A stretch of 64,000 bases of DNA from Odontesthes bonariensis (Eukaryota > Chordata > Actinopteri > Atheriniformes > Atherinopsidae): NCBI RefSeq assembly GCF_027942865.1, contig NC_134510.1, positions 19,523,209 to 19,587,208 of the forward strand, written 5' to 3'. The notes below the pieces were generated by a model. The model was given only the letters and a program-made list of their open reading frames with translations, was not told where the DNA came from and made no database searches. The position numbers were made by a program, and so were the translations under genes. Shown piece after piece: positions 53,401-64,000 of the stretch. Each line of letters opens with the position of its first letter. Within the stretch, counting starts at the first letter, position 1.

Positions 53401-56199
53401 TTACTAAGCAACAGATGCCTAAATGAATTCATATCAGAAAGCAGGCCAACCCCCCGCCCCCACTTTCCCCTCATGTTGAGAATATTGTGATGCAATGTTT
53501 TTACTGTAACCACAGACACATGTGAGAGTAGAGTGAATGATTGCCAGCCCTTGTTCACATAAACGCGGGCATTTGACAGACGGGCAAACAGATCAACACA
53601 AGTCCCACAGCGACAGCTAACTGTGCACAGAGTGCAGGTGGTACCCATTTATTTTCCAAAGCTCCGTTATTGTACACAATCTCTGACAGCTTTAACAGGT
53701 CATCTCTTTCCAGATGTCTCAATGTTCAGACGAAGCAGCTCACGCAGAGACAACAGAGCAAGTTTCTTGTTATTTTACAGCAAAGACCTCTTTGTTTTCA
53801 GAAATGTTCCACCAAATCCAGGTCAGATTCGGTCTCATCCAATGTCATGATGGCACACAAAGGACAAACAGGCGCACAGTCTGACGTGGAAAGCCAAAAA
53901 AAAAAACAGATACCCTCCACACAACAGCAGTGTAACACGAGTCTGTAAATATCCTCACCTTCACAACCAACGTATTAAAAAATGACACGATTACAGAGGC
54001 CAGAAACCGTTTGCATGTGGATCATGGGTGCAAAGGTGTAGAAAGCTCAGGGTTTGTATGGGTGGATAGGAGCTGTCACTTTATGCACAGCAAACAAAAA
54101 CCAGCTGTTGGCTGGATGGCCACTTAGTTCAGGAGTTTGATACATAAATATGAGCTGTAGTCTCTCATCTAACTCGGTTTGAGTGCCATTTGAGCTGTAC
54201 AGACAAACCGTGATGTAAAGGAAGGCCACTGCACATGGTGACACTGAACCAGAAAGCAGAAATCATCAAATGCCACAAAAGACACATGGGAGAGTCAACT
54301 CCGTCCTTTTCTCTTACTGGATTTACAAGGTCTCTCTGCAGAGCGAGCGCGCCATAGAGAAAGCATCTGTTACTGGTTATAATCATATTCATGGTTTTTC
54401 TGACTCACGTATTTTCAGGTTGGAGATTAGACTGACACTGTGACCCGCAGTTTGCTGGCAGGATAATGTCATGCTGCTGCATTTCTAAGCTCTCACCTGC
54501 AGTAAACCTCATTCTTACGGGTTAGCAGAGAGCATTCTCTCTTCAGCTGCTCAGCAGCAGCCTTTGCATCCATTGATCCACCAACACATCCATTTATTTG
54601 TCCATCGTCCAGGTGCCGGCTCTGGTCAGGGTCACTGCTCTCCACAGGAACAGTTCCCCAGTCAGGCACTAGAATCGAAAGCTTAGATTCTCAAGGTAGT
54701 AAACATTTCGCACATGAACTAAACAGCTGCTTGACCTGAGAATTATTATTATTTAATTATTGACTCAGACTTAGATCAGCACGGGTGGCATGAATGCCAT
54801 TTATAGCATCGTGTTCAATACGGAGAATGCAACTAACCTTTAATTATTTAGACTGCTGTTGCATGTTATATTCCCTCTCAGTCTCATATCGGTCCCTGCA
54901 TGAGTTATTGTTTTACTTGGATTCACCTGAGTTTTCTGGTGTCTGCCTCTGATTTCACAATACAGTGGAGGTGAATGGAGGCCTTACTGAATATGAGAAA
55001 TAACTTATTCCGATATCATCAGCAATATGTCCAGAACCTACAGAAACAGCTTTTATTGTTGGATTCTAGTTTTCATTTGAACTTCGAGTTATATGCAAAT
55101 AAAGAAATGCTCCCAATCATAGTTTTTGGTAAAAATGCTGCTGCTGTTTTTTAAAAAAAAAAAATACATTTCAGTACACTACAAACAATATATCATTTAG
55201 TGCTACTCAAGCCTGTCAAACACACCCAACACTTGTTAAGTGCATGATTAGTTATTACAAGATAAAATTTTGGTGGAGTGACACTTGTATATAAAAACTT
55301 AAATTTAAACAACACAAGCCATATTTGACCTGAATAACTTAGATTTTATGTGATATAAAATGAAATGAGTCAACATTAAGGTCTCAATGCAATCATTCTG
55401 TTACTGCTGTGTGTGCACCTCGTATAGATATGTACAGCATGTCTATCCTGCGTTCAGCATGGCTGTCAGTGTGTGTGCGCTAGGTGATAAATGAGCCTCT
55501 CCTCATTGTTTACTGGTTCTGTCTTGTCAGCCAATCAGCTCGTGTGTTGAGCCTGGTTGTTGTGCAGCTGTCAAGGTCAAACTAATCCTGGCTTATTTAA
55601 GACGTGCGCCTCAGCCTAGTTAAAATTCACTCTTGCTCTGCCTTACTCATTTTACTGATCAAGTGTGCGTGGGTGTGTGTGTGTCAGGGGGCGCTAAGGT
55701 TGAGGTCATCGAGGGCGATTCAATCGTTACCCTTTATTAAACACATAATTAATATTCTCTCAGAAGATCGCTGGAGCAGAGGCGAGGGATGATTATTAGA
55801 TATGTGCCCCCACCACTCCTTTAAAATACACACAAAGCGCCCAGACAACATAAACATACTGCTGTGGTTGATAGCAGCACCATTATGTTTGATAACACGT
55901 TTTTCTGCTTGGTATCATGCTGTATTGGAGCTATGCTACCGATACAGCATGCACTGATAAGATATCTGCTGCGAATGTTAGCTAGAAATGAAAGAGGAGA
56001 AACAAAAAGAGGATGCTGCATCTGAACTTGTTTTAAAAAAAAAAGGGGGGGGTCAAAAAAAAAATTAGATGAGCATAGTTTCTTAAATTTAGTCACTTTT
56101 TTTTAATCCATGTTTTTCCCTCTAAACTTTTATGCCTCCCAATAACAATGTGTTGTCCTGTGTTTTCTCCACAGGCCTGAAGACTACAAGATGAAATGA
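44471..56199 (+). CDS. MRPL13: Mitochondrial ribosomal protein L13 (uL13m)
   Basis: Component of the large subunit of the mitochondrial ribosome. Exons: 44471-44497, 45158-45281, 46241-46334, 47013-47073, 48759-48845, 52798-52919, 56175-56199. Sum 540 bases, 179 residues plus stop (human 178), all phases consistent. Typical text: [73 protein letters not shown], then a C-terminal [10 protein letters not shown] and ending PPEDYKMK. The first exon encodes nine residues only and the last only eight codons plus stop. AATAAA overlaps the bases just after the stop (56200-56205). Introns 2, 5 and 6 hold mobile elements, but no exon is damaged. Confidence 0.96.
45820..46161. mobile_element. hAT-type MITE in MRPL13 intron 2
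   Basis: The right end, read inward on the minus strand, is CAGTGTTTCCCGCAGCGCAT followed by TAGTCAAGGCGGCC, a hAT-like terminus. The left end has TTAGTCAAGGTGGTGAG at about 45836. Flanks AATTCCAG (45820-45827) and AATTCCAA (46154-46161) are an 8-base duplication with one change. The interior includes a G-rich patch and a T run; it has no coding capacity. Confidence 0.55.
48846..49600. other. MRPL13 intron 5, first part
   Basis: No recognised gene or repeat boundary; moderate AT content. Confidence 0.35.
49640..49865 (+). pseudogene. THAP-domain remnant
   Basis: Reads [53 protein letters not shown], then a stop, with RGSVPT continuing in a different frame. It resembles the exon at 25055 (QWLKFIF, LCSLHFTEECF, CAGFSRRL, GAVPT). 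The N-terminal cysteine pair is not clear and there is no start codon in place. It is an isolated dead exon, 20 kb from the main THAP row and on the opposite strand. Confidence 0.6.
49880..50385 (+). mobile_element. LINE 3' end (truncated non-LTR retrotransposon)
   Basis: Reads [58 protein letters not shown], which is the C-terminal end of ORF2 in fish L1/Tx1-like or related LINEs. A short AT-rich 3' UTR follows, with the tail GGCAATAAACAAATTCTGAT plus TCTGATG. The 5' part is missing, as is usual for truncated insertions. It abuts the THAP remnant directly. Confidence 0.7.
51924..52550. mobile_element. Harbinger/PIF-type deletion derivative, 627 bp
   Basis: Perfect terminal inverted repeats GGCTACGGCTACACGAAAAC at both ends, flanked by the 3-base duplication TTA (51921-51923 and 52551-52553), the target preference of PIF/Harbinger. 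The interior keeps a start codon at 52239 with [20 protein letters not shown], which resembles the leucine-rich N-terminus of Harbinger transposases; the rest of the transposase is deleted. Confidence 0.75.
55529..55604 (+). promoter_or_regulatory. Promoter-like cluster in MRPL13 intron 6
   Basis: A CCAAT box (AGCCAATCAG, 55529-55538), a nuclear-receptor half site of ERR type (TCAAGGTCA, 55571-55579) and a weak TATA-like TTATTTAAG (55592-55600) follow in the usual order and spacing. No open frame follows, so it may be an enhancer, an RNA promoter or chance. Confidence 0.3.
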
Positions 56200-58099
56200 A
56201 ATAAAAGCTGCCCAACGGGACTCAAGCTGAAAATCTTTGTTTTGTTTTAAATACTGTAAGCAATAGTATCCTCAGTTATTCTTATAATACTTACAAATCT
56301 TTGGCCAAACAAGCTTAATGAGAATTGGACAAAAACAAATTTTCTCTGATCGCATGAAACAGCTTTTCTGCTCCTTTGGAACTTCAGCCAAGTTTAGTTT
56401 TTCCTCCAAAACTGGCATCAAGGCTCGACTGGACTTTGAGCAACAGGTCATAATGTAGATGCCAACAGCATCAACACAAACTCCATCCCTTTCTCTGTGT
56501 GCGGTTAAAGACAGAGCCTCTCTGTCGGTTGTCTTGGGCCCGACGCGACCGCGGCAGACCTGAATTATCTAGGAACAGCTTGAGATTTCACCATGTGGCT
56601 CAGCTCTGATCAGAGAAAATCAGAGTCGGTGGCTTTTTGTCTGATTAAACGAGCATGAAACGATCAGATCAGGCCCGTGAAAATGACATCTGTTAGAACT
56701 GGTCCTGCCTTTTATAGGTTTCGCTGTGGAACCAATTGTGTTACGATGACAACATAAGTGTGCTGCAAATGTTAACTTTAATCAGGACTTGTGTTCCCAT
56801 TGTGTTTCCATAGATTTGTCAGAATATAAATCAGTTCTGTTTCAGTGAACGTTAAAAATAGGCTGATAAACATTTAATGAACCTGCTCTTGTCAAGACGC
56901 ATTTTTACATAAAGGTTGTAAAATCTGTTTATTTAACCTTCCTCTAGTAAAGAAATGACCTAAGAACAATGTTTTTGTCTCATTACAGATTTATTGGTCA
57001 TAAAAGAAAGCAAAACAGAAAAATAAATAAGTTCATTTGGAACAGAAGGGTGTGGTAGCGTGACACATTACTTATAAAAGCTGTTTGCACTCAACAGTTT
57101 AAATCTAGACCATGGCCAGCTCACTGCGAATATTCCAGTTTGCCAGAAGGGGAACAGTTTTCACTTCAGTCCTTTTCTCATTGAATGTTTTTTTGATTTT
57201 CAGTAGTAACCATCTTTAGGTCTCAGCAAGAGGTCAGAGCTTGGTTTGTGAGCTGCTACCTCACATCTTCCACAGTGAGTGGGCCCAAATCTGCATGAGA
57301 AAAGTGAAACACGGGCGGCAACACGAGACACAAATAACACACATTTGTTCTTTAGTTTTGGTACAAAAACCCAAAACGGAAATCTTTGTGAGAAGAGAAT
57401 GACATTTTACCAAACACTGTAATAGTTGCCAATTTGTAAATGAAAAAAATGACTTTAAAAAAAAGTAACCGTTGTGTTTGGTCCTGCATTTCATATTAGA
57501 GGATTAGCTTAATAGTTAATACACCTTTTAGTTTGGTAATTAAGCTAACAGTTCAGCCAAAAACCCAACACATTACTAAACGTTTTACACACAGCTCGGG
57601 TGCAGGGGAATCAAAATTCATCATTATAAAAAGCCTGTACAAATGTTGCCTGCTGATCCTCGATGACGTGAAACACTCCAAAACAAGAAATGTGTGTCCA
57701 GTTACACACTTGTTGGACGGCTCAAAGGAGACATGCAAATGTGGGGTTTAGTCCAGAAATCAGCTAACCTAAGCTTTGTAACTTAAGATTGGAAGGAACG
57801 GGTATTATCGTTACATTAACAACTGGACAGGGATAACATAGATCAGGCACTTTTCGGACCATCCTTTTACAAAGATATCATACAGAGCTATTTACATAGT
57901 TTTTCTTCTGGTAGGGAAACCCACTGGAGACGCAGGGAGGGGGGCTTCTCACCAGTTTCAGATGGGTGGTGATATATATGTGCATGTCTGTGTCAGATTT
58001 GTTGCATGCGCGTGTGCGTGTGTGTGTGTGTGTTTTGTGGCTTGTAGGGCTCAAGCACTTAAGGTGAGTCCATCCTTGCTCCTAAATCCTTCCTCATTC
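56200..58099 (-). other. Convergent 3' ends of MRPL13 and the collagen gene
   Basis: MRPL13 ends at about 56220 (AATAAA at 56200). On the minus strand an AATAAA (TTTATT on plus, about 56988-56993) is the likely end of the collagen 3' UTR, which would then be about 1.1 kb. A GT microsatellite lies at about 58005-58035. No coding exon is visible between. Confidence 0.5.
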
Positions 58100-60095
58100 T
58101 CATCCATGATACCTCCTGGCGACACCTGGTGACCTCAGCTCCACATCTTCAGAGTGGCTTGGGTGGTAACCATGGCGACTGTGAGCCAACTGAGAGGGCT
58201 GTTGTGGATAGTATTGCGAGGGGTAACCACGATTATAAGGATCCTGCTCTTCTTCCTCCTCTTCCTCTTCCTCCTCCTCTTCTCCTTGGTTGGTGTTGTA
58301 AGCCACTGCAGCAGGGTTGTGCGGCTGTCTGTATGGAGGATTGTAGGGCTGGTAGCCGCCGTGAGGCAGGGGTTGGACTGAAGCAGTGGGAATATTTAGG
58401 GTCAGTTGGAATTTGTGCTTCTGGATTGGAATGAGATTAAGGCCAGTTTTGGGACAACAGGCATGATAGATACCACCACCACTTAAAAGCAACACGTAGG
58501 TAGTGTGTTATAAAAAGCTGGAGGGGAATTTGGACAGAGGCACAGCAGAAATGTGAGGCATGCCGACTGAGATCCTGTTTTGCAGCAGGTTTCAATGAAT
58601 TTCAGCATTTAACAAGTCTCATTTCACTGATGATGAAATAAGTTCTGAGACTGCACAGCCAGATTTGGGACAAGAAGGGTCAATCAAAGTGGTTTCAGCA
58701 AGAATATATATGGATATTTTTTAAATCCCATTACTTTTGGGGAAAAATTACTTCAAAAAATTTTTTTTCAGAGAATGAGATGCACAGGTAGCTGAAGCTT
58801 TCAGTAAAAAAAAGAAAATAATAAAAAGAAGAAAAAACAGCAAATCAGCATCAAAGCAATTCATCATCGTTTCGCTGAGTGATCTGGCTTTGAAAGATGT
58901 GATTAGCTTTAATGAGATTTGAACTTGAAGCAGGGGAAGAGAAAGCTGCTGCAGTAAAACAGTGTACATGATTAATTGTTGCCAAATGGAAATGTGATCA
59001 GTGGTGGCAATAGTCACAGCAGCATTAAGGGGTTTTTCTTTTCTTTTCTCTTTTTTAAGCCAATCCATTTTTTTTTTCTTTGAGTGATAACAACTAGTTT
59101 AAGAAACCTGTTTGAATCAAGGAATTCATCTGAGAGTAGATAAGTGTTTAACCTCTTATCATTCAGGAGTCACATGGAATTAGACAGACGTTGGATGACG
59201 TTTTTAAAAATTGGCCCTTGACACAAATGAGGGCACAAAGTTGTGTTAAAAGACTATATTAGGGTAGCCTACCTTGCTTTTAAATTGCAGCACCTTCAGA
59301 AAAGGTGGAAAAAAAAAAAAGATTTGCAACAAAAATGAAGTATGTTTAAAGATTCATTTTTAAACTTCAAGGAACCAAAAGCCCCTGCGGCAAGTTTTAA
59401 AGGTTAAAGAGTTTCAGTAGTGCTTATCCATCCTGGTAAAATACGGCTGCCTTGAGGGAATGACTGGATGGGATTTTTAAATTTCTTTTCCAGGGCATGG
59501 AGGAGGGCGAGCTCAGGGGATGGAGGAGAGGAAGATGGTTCGAAAGTGCTCCTCAGTAATCATTTCCATAGTCCCGTTGAACTTCAGATTAGAAGAAGGA
59601 GAAGATGAAAGAAGGGGAACAAAGGGAGGAGAGAAAAAGTTAAAGAGAAGATGTTACCTCATATCAAGATGAAAACCCAGTGACACCAAAGATTTTTTTA
59701 AACATCAAAACAACCTTGACAGAACATCCACTGCTGAGAGATGCAAATAAAAGAGACAGAATTTGATTTATTCTTTTAAGAAGAAAACTAGAGTCGTACA
59801 GTCTGTGAAATATAAAGACATTAATATTAAATGTTTGGAGGAATGTAAAATGTGTCAGATCTCTATTTTTCCTTTCTGTTTACAAGAAAGTTAAATAAAG
59901 ATTTCTAACACAGAAAACAGCATAAGGACAACATGCGCTGGGACACTGAGTGAAAGGACACATTTGTTGCAATTACATACTGAGGAGACATTTAACACGC
60001 CGTGTTAAATACTCTCAGCGGTTATTCGTTCATGTGACGATGTATATTCAAGTGTGTATTCAGAAAAAAGGAGGGCATTAGTCAGTGTAACTTGT

Positions 60096-60131
<36 letters not shown>

Positions 60132-60304
60132 CAAAAAAAAACATGTTTAGGTGTATTATAGAATTACATTCAGGTAAATAAATTAAGAGTATATATTTAT
60201 ATATATATATATATATAAAAAAAACATGTTTAGGTGTATTATAGAAAAAAAACATGTTTAGGTGTATTATAGAATTACATTCAGGTAAATAAATTAAGAG
60301 TATA

Positions 60305-60365
<61 letters not shown>

Positions 60366-63300
60366 TCTTAATTTATTTACCTGAATGTAATTCTATAATA
60401 CACCTAAACATGTTTTTTTTTGTTTTTTTAAAAGCTTTGATAAACGTGAAACTACTTGATGTGAGAAATCCTTTCATATCTTGGTCCAACTCAAGATGGA
60501 CTTTATTCTTTCTCTTAGGGTCAAAACAATTATACAATATCTTAAACAGAAAAAAAAAAAAAAAAAGTTGTAGGACTTCCCAAAACCTTTCCAGTCTGAC
60601 ATGTGGTTGGGGGTCACTGTCCTGCAGGAACACTCTGTTATCTCGGAGTTCTGTGGTTATCCCGAATAATTCTGGGGCAATTTAATTTCATTATTCCATC
60701 CATTTCGTGCAATCTACCAGTTTGACTGGCAGTTTAACAGCCTCAGGAAGCTCAAGGCAGTTCTCTGCCTTGATGGTTTATGGGCTGCTCCCAACCATCT
60801 AAAGCCAATTTCTTGTAGTTATTTAGAAATCGCTCCAAGAGACATCCCTGATGTATAGATCTACACTGAGCTCCTTGGACTTTCCGATTGTACCGTGTTG
60901 GTCAGTGTATTGAGTGCTGTCAATCATGATCAGACACAGGAAGTCAAGAAACCTTTGCAACTCAAGTCAGTGTTTTTACTGACAGGAAGATTATGTGGGT
61001 GTATCAGTTTTCTATGTGGGTGTATTTACGCTTCTTCTGTTTCTGTAATTATTTCACTTAAATAAATTCAGAAGACCTTTAAATGTTTGTTTTTTTTCCT
61101 TTTAAAGATGTTTGTTATACATTCAGTCTGCCCAAGACAGAATGGTTCAAAGAAATAACAAAAAGCCCAATACTTGGGCTTGCTCCAGATGAACTTCCTT
61201 TACCTCACACAGAAACAATGATTCTACTAAAATACAGTAACTAACAGCTACTCTGGCTTTGAGCTGGACGAGAAAATACTACCAAACTGAATCATAAGAA
61301 TGAAGAAAATAGCAAAGTTTAAGGTAAAAATGTAGCTGCTGTGAAAATGAAATAAATCAATCAAAATCCTGTACTTTGATGTGGTCTGAAAGGCTGCATT
61401 TCATGCTTCCATGGCTGGGAAAAACAGACAGGATTCTCAAGTCTTGTAATACAAAAAATTAAAAAAAAAAAAAAAAAGAGAAACATTTAGAGTTGAATCC
61501 ACTGGTAAATCTGGTTTGATGGGTGAAGTAATGTCTCATCCATCGGCTACTTTTAGCAGACGATGTGTCAGCAGGGCAATTTGTCAGAAGCCGCTAAATG
61601 TGTACCGAGCTGACGTGACCCAAGACGATGAACTCTGCAGACCCCTTCAAGATTCTCATTAGTATAAATATTCAAAAGATCATCAATGTGTGTGTAACAG
61701 CATATTTTATTAGATCTCAATACAGACAAATGGCTGTGGCCCGCCACCTCTTTAATCCATCAGAGTGGGCATGAATGCATAAACTTCCCCGTGGAACGAC
61801 AATAAAAGTCACATCACTCTCCAACTCTCTGAGAGCTTTACAAGAACAATAACTATTTGAGAGCCTGGCGTTGCTGTGAAAATAACTTTAGACTCTTTCG
61901 TTTAAAAGAGTTAAGAAAATGACTGATATGACACTTAATGTTGAATATGTGCATCTAGAAAACCATATAATTCCATCCTAATTCTTGTGTAGTCAAATGT
62001 TTAGAGTCTACTAGAATGGAGAAAAAAAAGACTGAATTTAAAAGATTCTTGTTCAGAAACAAAAAGGACAAATCAGGACAAATAGGGCCACGTAAACCAC
62101 AGCGAATGCTTTGGTAAGGTCTGCATATTTCGTGTTTTCGCCATGAAAATATTATTTTGGCATCAGTTACTAGATGCTGACCTGCTGTGCACACTGTGTG
62201 CATGTGCTGCTGTGTTCATTTCTCTGCAGCACTGGTTCCAAACGTTAGCTCTGTCTAAAATCTTAGATAAATATGATCATTGGAAACTTTTATTTTTTTT
62301 TCGGCTCATTTCTGTCGTGTAAAAAAAGAATCAGTTCTCCTTTTTTTGTCTTCTCACTTGATTCAATCATCTATTTTCTTGATATTTTCCACCCAATTGA
62401 CGCTATTATAACCGTTTATAACACATTCTAACATGGTCATAAGCAGATATGTGAGCTGATTGAAATGTTTACTCAAGTATAACTCCTAAAGAAGAGATGC
62501 CTTAATATTTATACATTAAACCGTCACTACGGTGACCTCTGTTTAGTGTGTTAAAACATTATGTATGTGGTCTGCTTATAAATGCTGAATATAGGTGTTG
62601 ATATGAAGCATTACCAATTTTTATATAACAGCTGAATGATATTTACCTCCAACGTTGTATCCCAAACACGAGTTTTGGTCACAGTATCCTGGGGAGCCGG
62701 CTGGTCCTGCGGCTCCAGGATTTCCAGGCCTGCCTGCTGTTCCTGTGTTACCAGGACGACCAGGTGGGCCCTGGCTGCCTGTCCTTCCTTCACCTGGCAG
62801 GCCTGATGACGGAGGAAAAAGTTTGTGTTAAAAGGCGGGTTAGTACACAAAGTCATTTGACATAAGGTTGAACTACTCCAGCTGTGTGACACCTGGTGAG
62901 CAAAGATACATTTTTTTTTTTTTAAAGTGAGGACTATAGGCTGAAAATACACCATCCAGGCTACATTCTGTCACCGTACTATCATCCCTTCAATCTCTTT
63001 TAAATCCTCTTCTCTCTGGCTGGAAGAACATGACATAAAGTATTAGGAGGCTGCAAACGTTTGCTTGTCATCTCTGCATTAGGGAGCTGATAGTAAATGT
63101 CCTGAGGGCATGCAGCAGGAATAACAGTTCTTAGCGGAAAATTTAGCCAGAGGCTTCCGTTTTATGTTTTGACAAGAGAATCTGCTCCACTGGGACTCAG
63201 TTGAGCAGTCAGCGAAAAAATTAAATCAATATTTTGATGGGAGCTTCTTTTTCCAAGCGCCAGAATTATCATCCCGCAGATATTCAAGAAAAGCACAATT

Positions 63301-63837
63301 AATAAATACTTCCTTTTCAAATATCGACTCTTTGCCGTTATCTGATCATAGAAAAGTTTCAGGGGAGTTCTGCCAGCTCGTTCTATGAGTATTGATCGAA
63401 GCATACAGAAATCCCAACACTGACATTTTTTCATAACACAAACCTCAAATTCCACACAGCACTCAGGAAAATCAATACAGAGAATCATATTCATGGCCCA
63501 AAATGTCTGCTTGCATTTCTCAGACAGATATTCAATAGAGGGAAAATCTGTGCAATCTGTTCAATCTGTGCTCTTTCGGTTAATTGTTTCAATATTTGAA
63601 ACACTTGAGGTTTTGTTTATAAGCAGCATAATGACAAACTTATCACAAATTGTAGGTGTGCTGAAGATCTTAAAATGATATTTGAGCCTTGGGGCTCAAA
63701 TAGAAACCAGAAAATGCAGACAGTGAAATCTGCCCCCTCAGAACTGTGCTGCATCTTACCAGGAGGACCAGGTGGTCCTCGAGGTCCCTGACTTCCAATC
63801 CCTGGACTCCCCCGTTCCCCTTTTTCTCCTGATGGAC
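58100..63837 (-). CDS. COL14A1: FACIT collagen, C-terminal part (likely collagen XIV alpha 1), partial
   Basis: Three exons seen; the gene continues beyond the window edge. Exon 63837-63760 encodes Gly-X-Y repeats with one two-residue break ([20 protein letters not shown]). Exon 62793-62647 has eleven unbroken triplets, then [14 protein letters not shown], the C-x4-C pair that marks the COL1/NC1 junction in FACIT collagens. Exon 58377-58100 encodes the non-collagenous tail: Pro/Tyr-rich ([18 protein letters not shown]), an acidic run of 13 residues, then [14 protein letters not shown] and the stop. Phases join correctly. Collagen XIV is preferred over XII because COL14A1 neighbours MRPL13 and DSCC1 in other vertebrates. 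The protein is secreted and decorates fibrillar collagen. Confidence 0.78.
59553..59581 (-). CDS. Candidate alternative last exon of the collagen gene
   Basis: A strong acceptor (CTTCTCCTTCTTCTAATCTG then AAG) is followed by 29 bases that, joined to the phase-1 end of the exon at 62647, read VQRDYGNDY and stop. The downstream exon at 58377 enters in the same phase and also starts VQ. If used, this exon would replace the 92-codon acidic tail with nine residues. Confidence 0.4.
60095..60430. repeat. AT microsatellite inside a long inverted repeat
   Basis: A sequence of about 60 bases (AACATGTTTAGGTGTATTAT ... AAATAAATTAAGAGTATA) occurs at 60141-60193, in part at 60223-60245, again at 60251-60308, and inverted at 60357-60416. 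The last two are arms around a (TA)n core of about 50 bases, giving a near-perfect hairpin. Confidence 0.9.
60431..62646. other. Collagen gene intron
   Basis: Intron between the last triple-helix exon and the tail exons. No gene recognised. 60590-60960 (CTGTCCTGCAGGAACACTCT, TTCTTGTAGTTATTTAGAAA) resembles a decayed repeat, possibly a Tc1-type element fragment; not certain. Confidence 0.35.
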
Positions 63838-64000
63838 CTGGAAACAAAGTTTAAAGAGACTCACATTAGGTGAAAAGCTCTTCTCATTTTTGCCTTTTTT
63901 GGTGCCCACACAGCTGCGTGAGGGTTTTATTAAGGCTTCGTAGTGTTAAGAAGTGGCTCGAGTACAGAAGTGATGCAAGACTTGGGAAGTATTTTGTGTT

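Noticed and set aside
58129-58434. Plus-strand frames opposite the collagen tail
   Set aside because: Produced by the Pro/Tyr/Glu-rich codons of the collagen exon on the other strand.
58100-63837. Assignment as COL12A1
   Set aside because: Collagen XII has a similar C-terminal layout, but gene order next to MRPL13 and DSCC1 favours collagen XIV. It is not excluded by sequence alone.

Overview
The window is vertebrate nuclear DNA, most likely from a percomorph-type teleost fish. It has long introns, GT/AG splice sites, three vertebrate genes recognisable exon by exon, and a repeat load typical of fish: Tc1, hAT, Harbinger, THAP-type elements, LINE tails and long microsatellites. There are no bacterial or viral genes and no CRISPR array.

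Layout. (1) 3391-30856, plus strand: CPQ (carboxypeptidase Q), ten coding exons, 487 residues, all splice phases consistent. Its last intron (13016-30695, 17.7 kb) is packed with minus-strand genes derived from transposons: a complete five-exon Myb/SANT gene (18311-16248), a pair of constant 3' exons (21175-20744), and upstream of them a row of separate THAP-domain first exons (30292, 27213 broken, 25677 broken, 25055, 24236) plus one Cys-rich ZAD-like first exon (26228). Every one of these exons ends in a phase-0 donor and the first constant exon starts in phase 0. (2) 30857-41085: a repeat-rich stretch with a complete three-exon ZAD-like gene (34920-32783, minus), then a THAP gene (35873-39885, plus) whose first intron holds a 2.2-kb 35-bp minisatellite and which is flanked by inverted repeats. 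(3) 41086-44045, minus: DSCC1, nine exons, 390 residues. (4) 44471-56199, plus: MRPL13, seven exons, 179 residues, divergent from DSCC1 over a 425-bp shared promoter; its introns carry a hAT-like element, a THAP remnant joined to a LINE tail, and a Harbinger-type deletion derivative. (5) 58100-63837, minus: the C-terminal end of a FACIT collagen, most likely COL14A1, because COL14A1, MRPL13 and DSCC1 are neighbours in other vertebrates.

The housekeeping genes are unrelated in function: a lysosomal/secreted dipeptidase, an alternative clamp-loader subunit, a mitochondrial ribosomal protein and a matrix collagen. The most unusual part is the CPQ intron. The THAP exons look like a tandem array of alternative first exons, several with their own promoter motifs, that could splice to one shared C-terminal module. 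The nearby Myb/SANT gene carries a paralogous copy of the same module. This is read from splice phases and sequence similarity only; transcripts would be needed to prove it. All coordinates and translations were worked out by eye, so exon edges may be off by a few bases.
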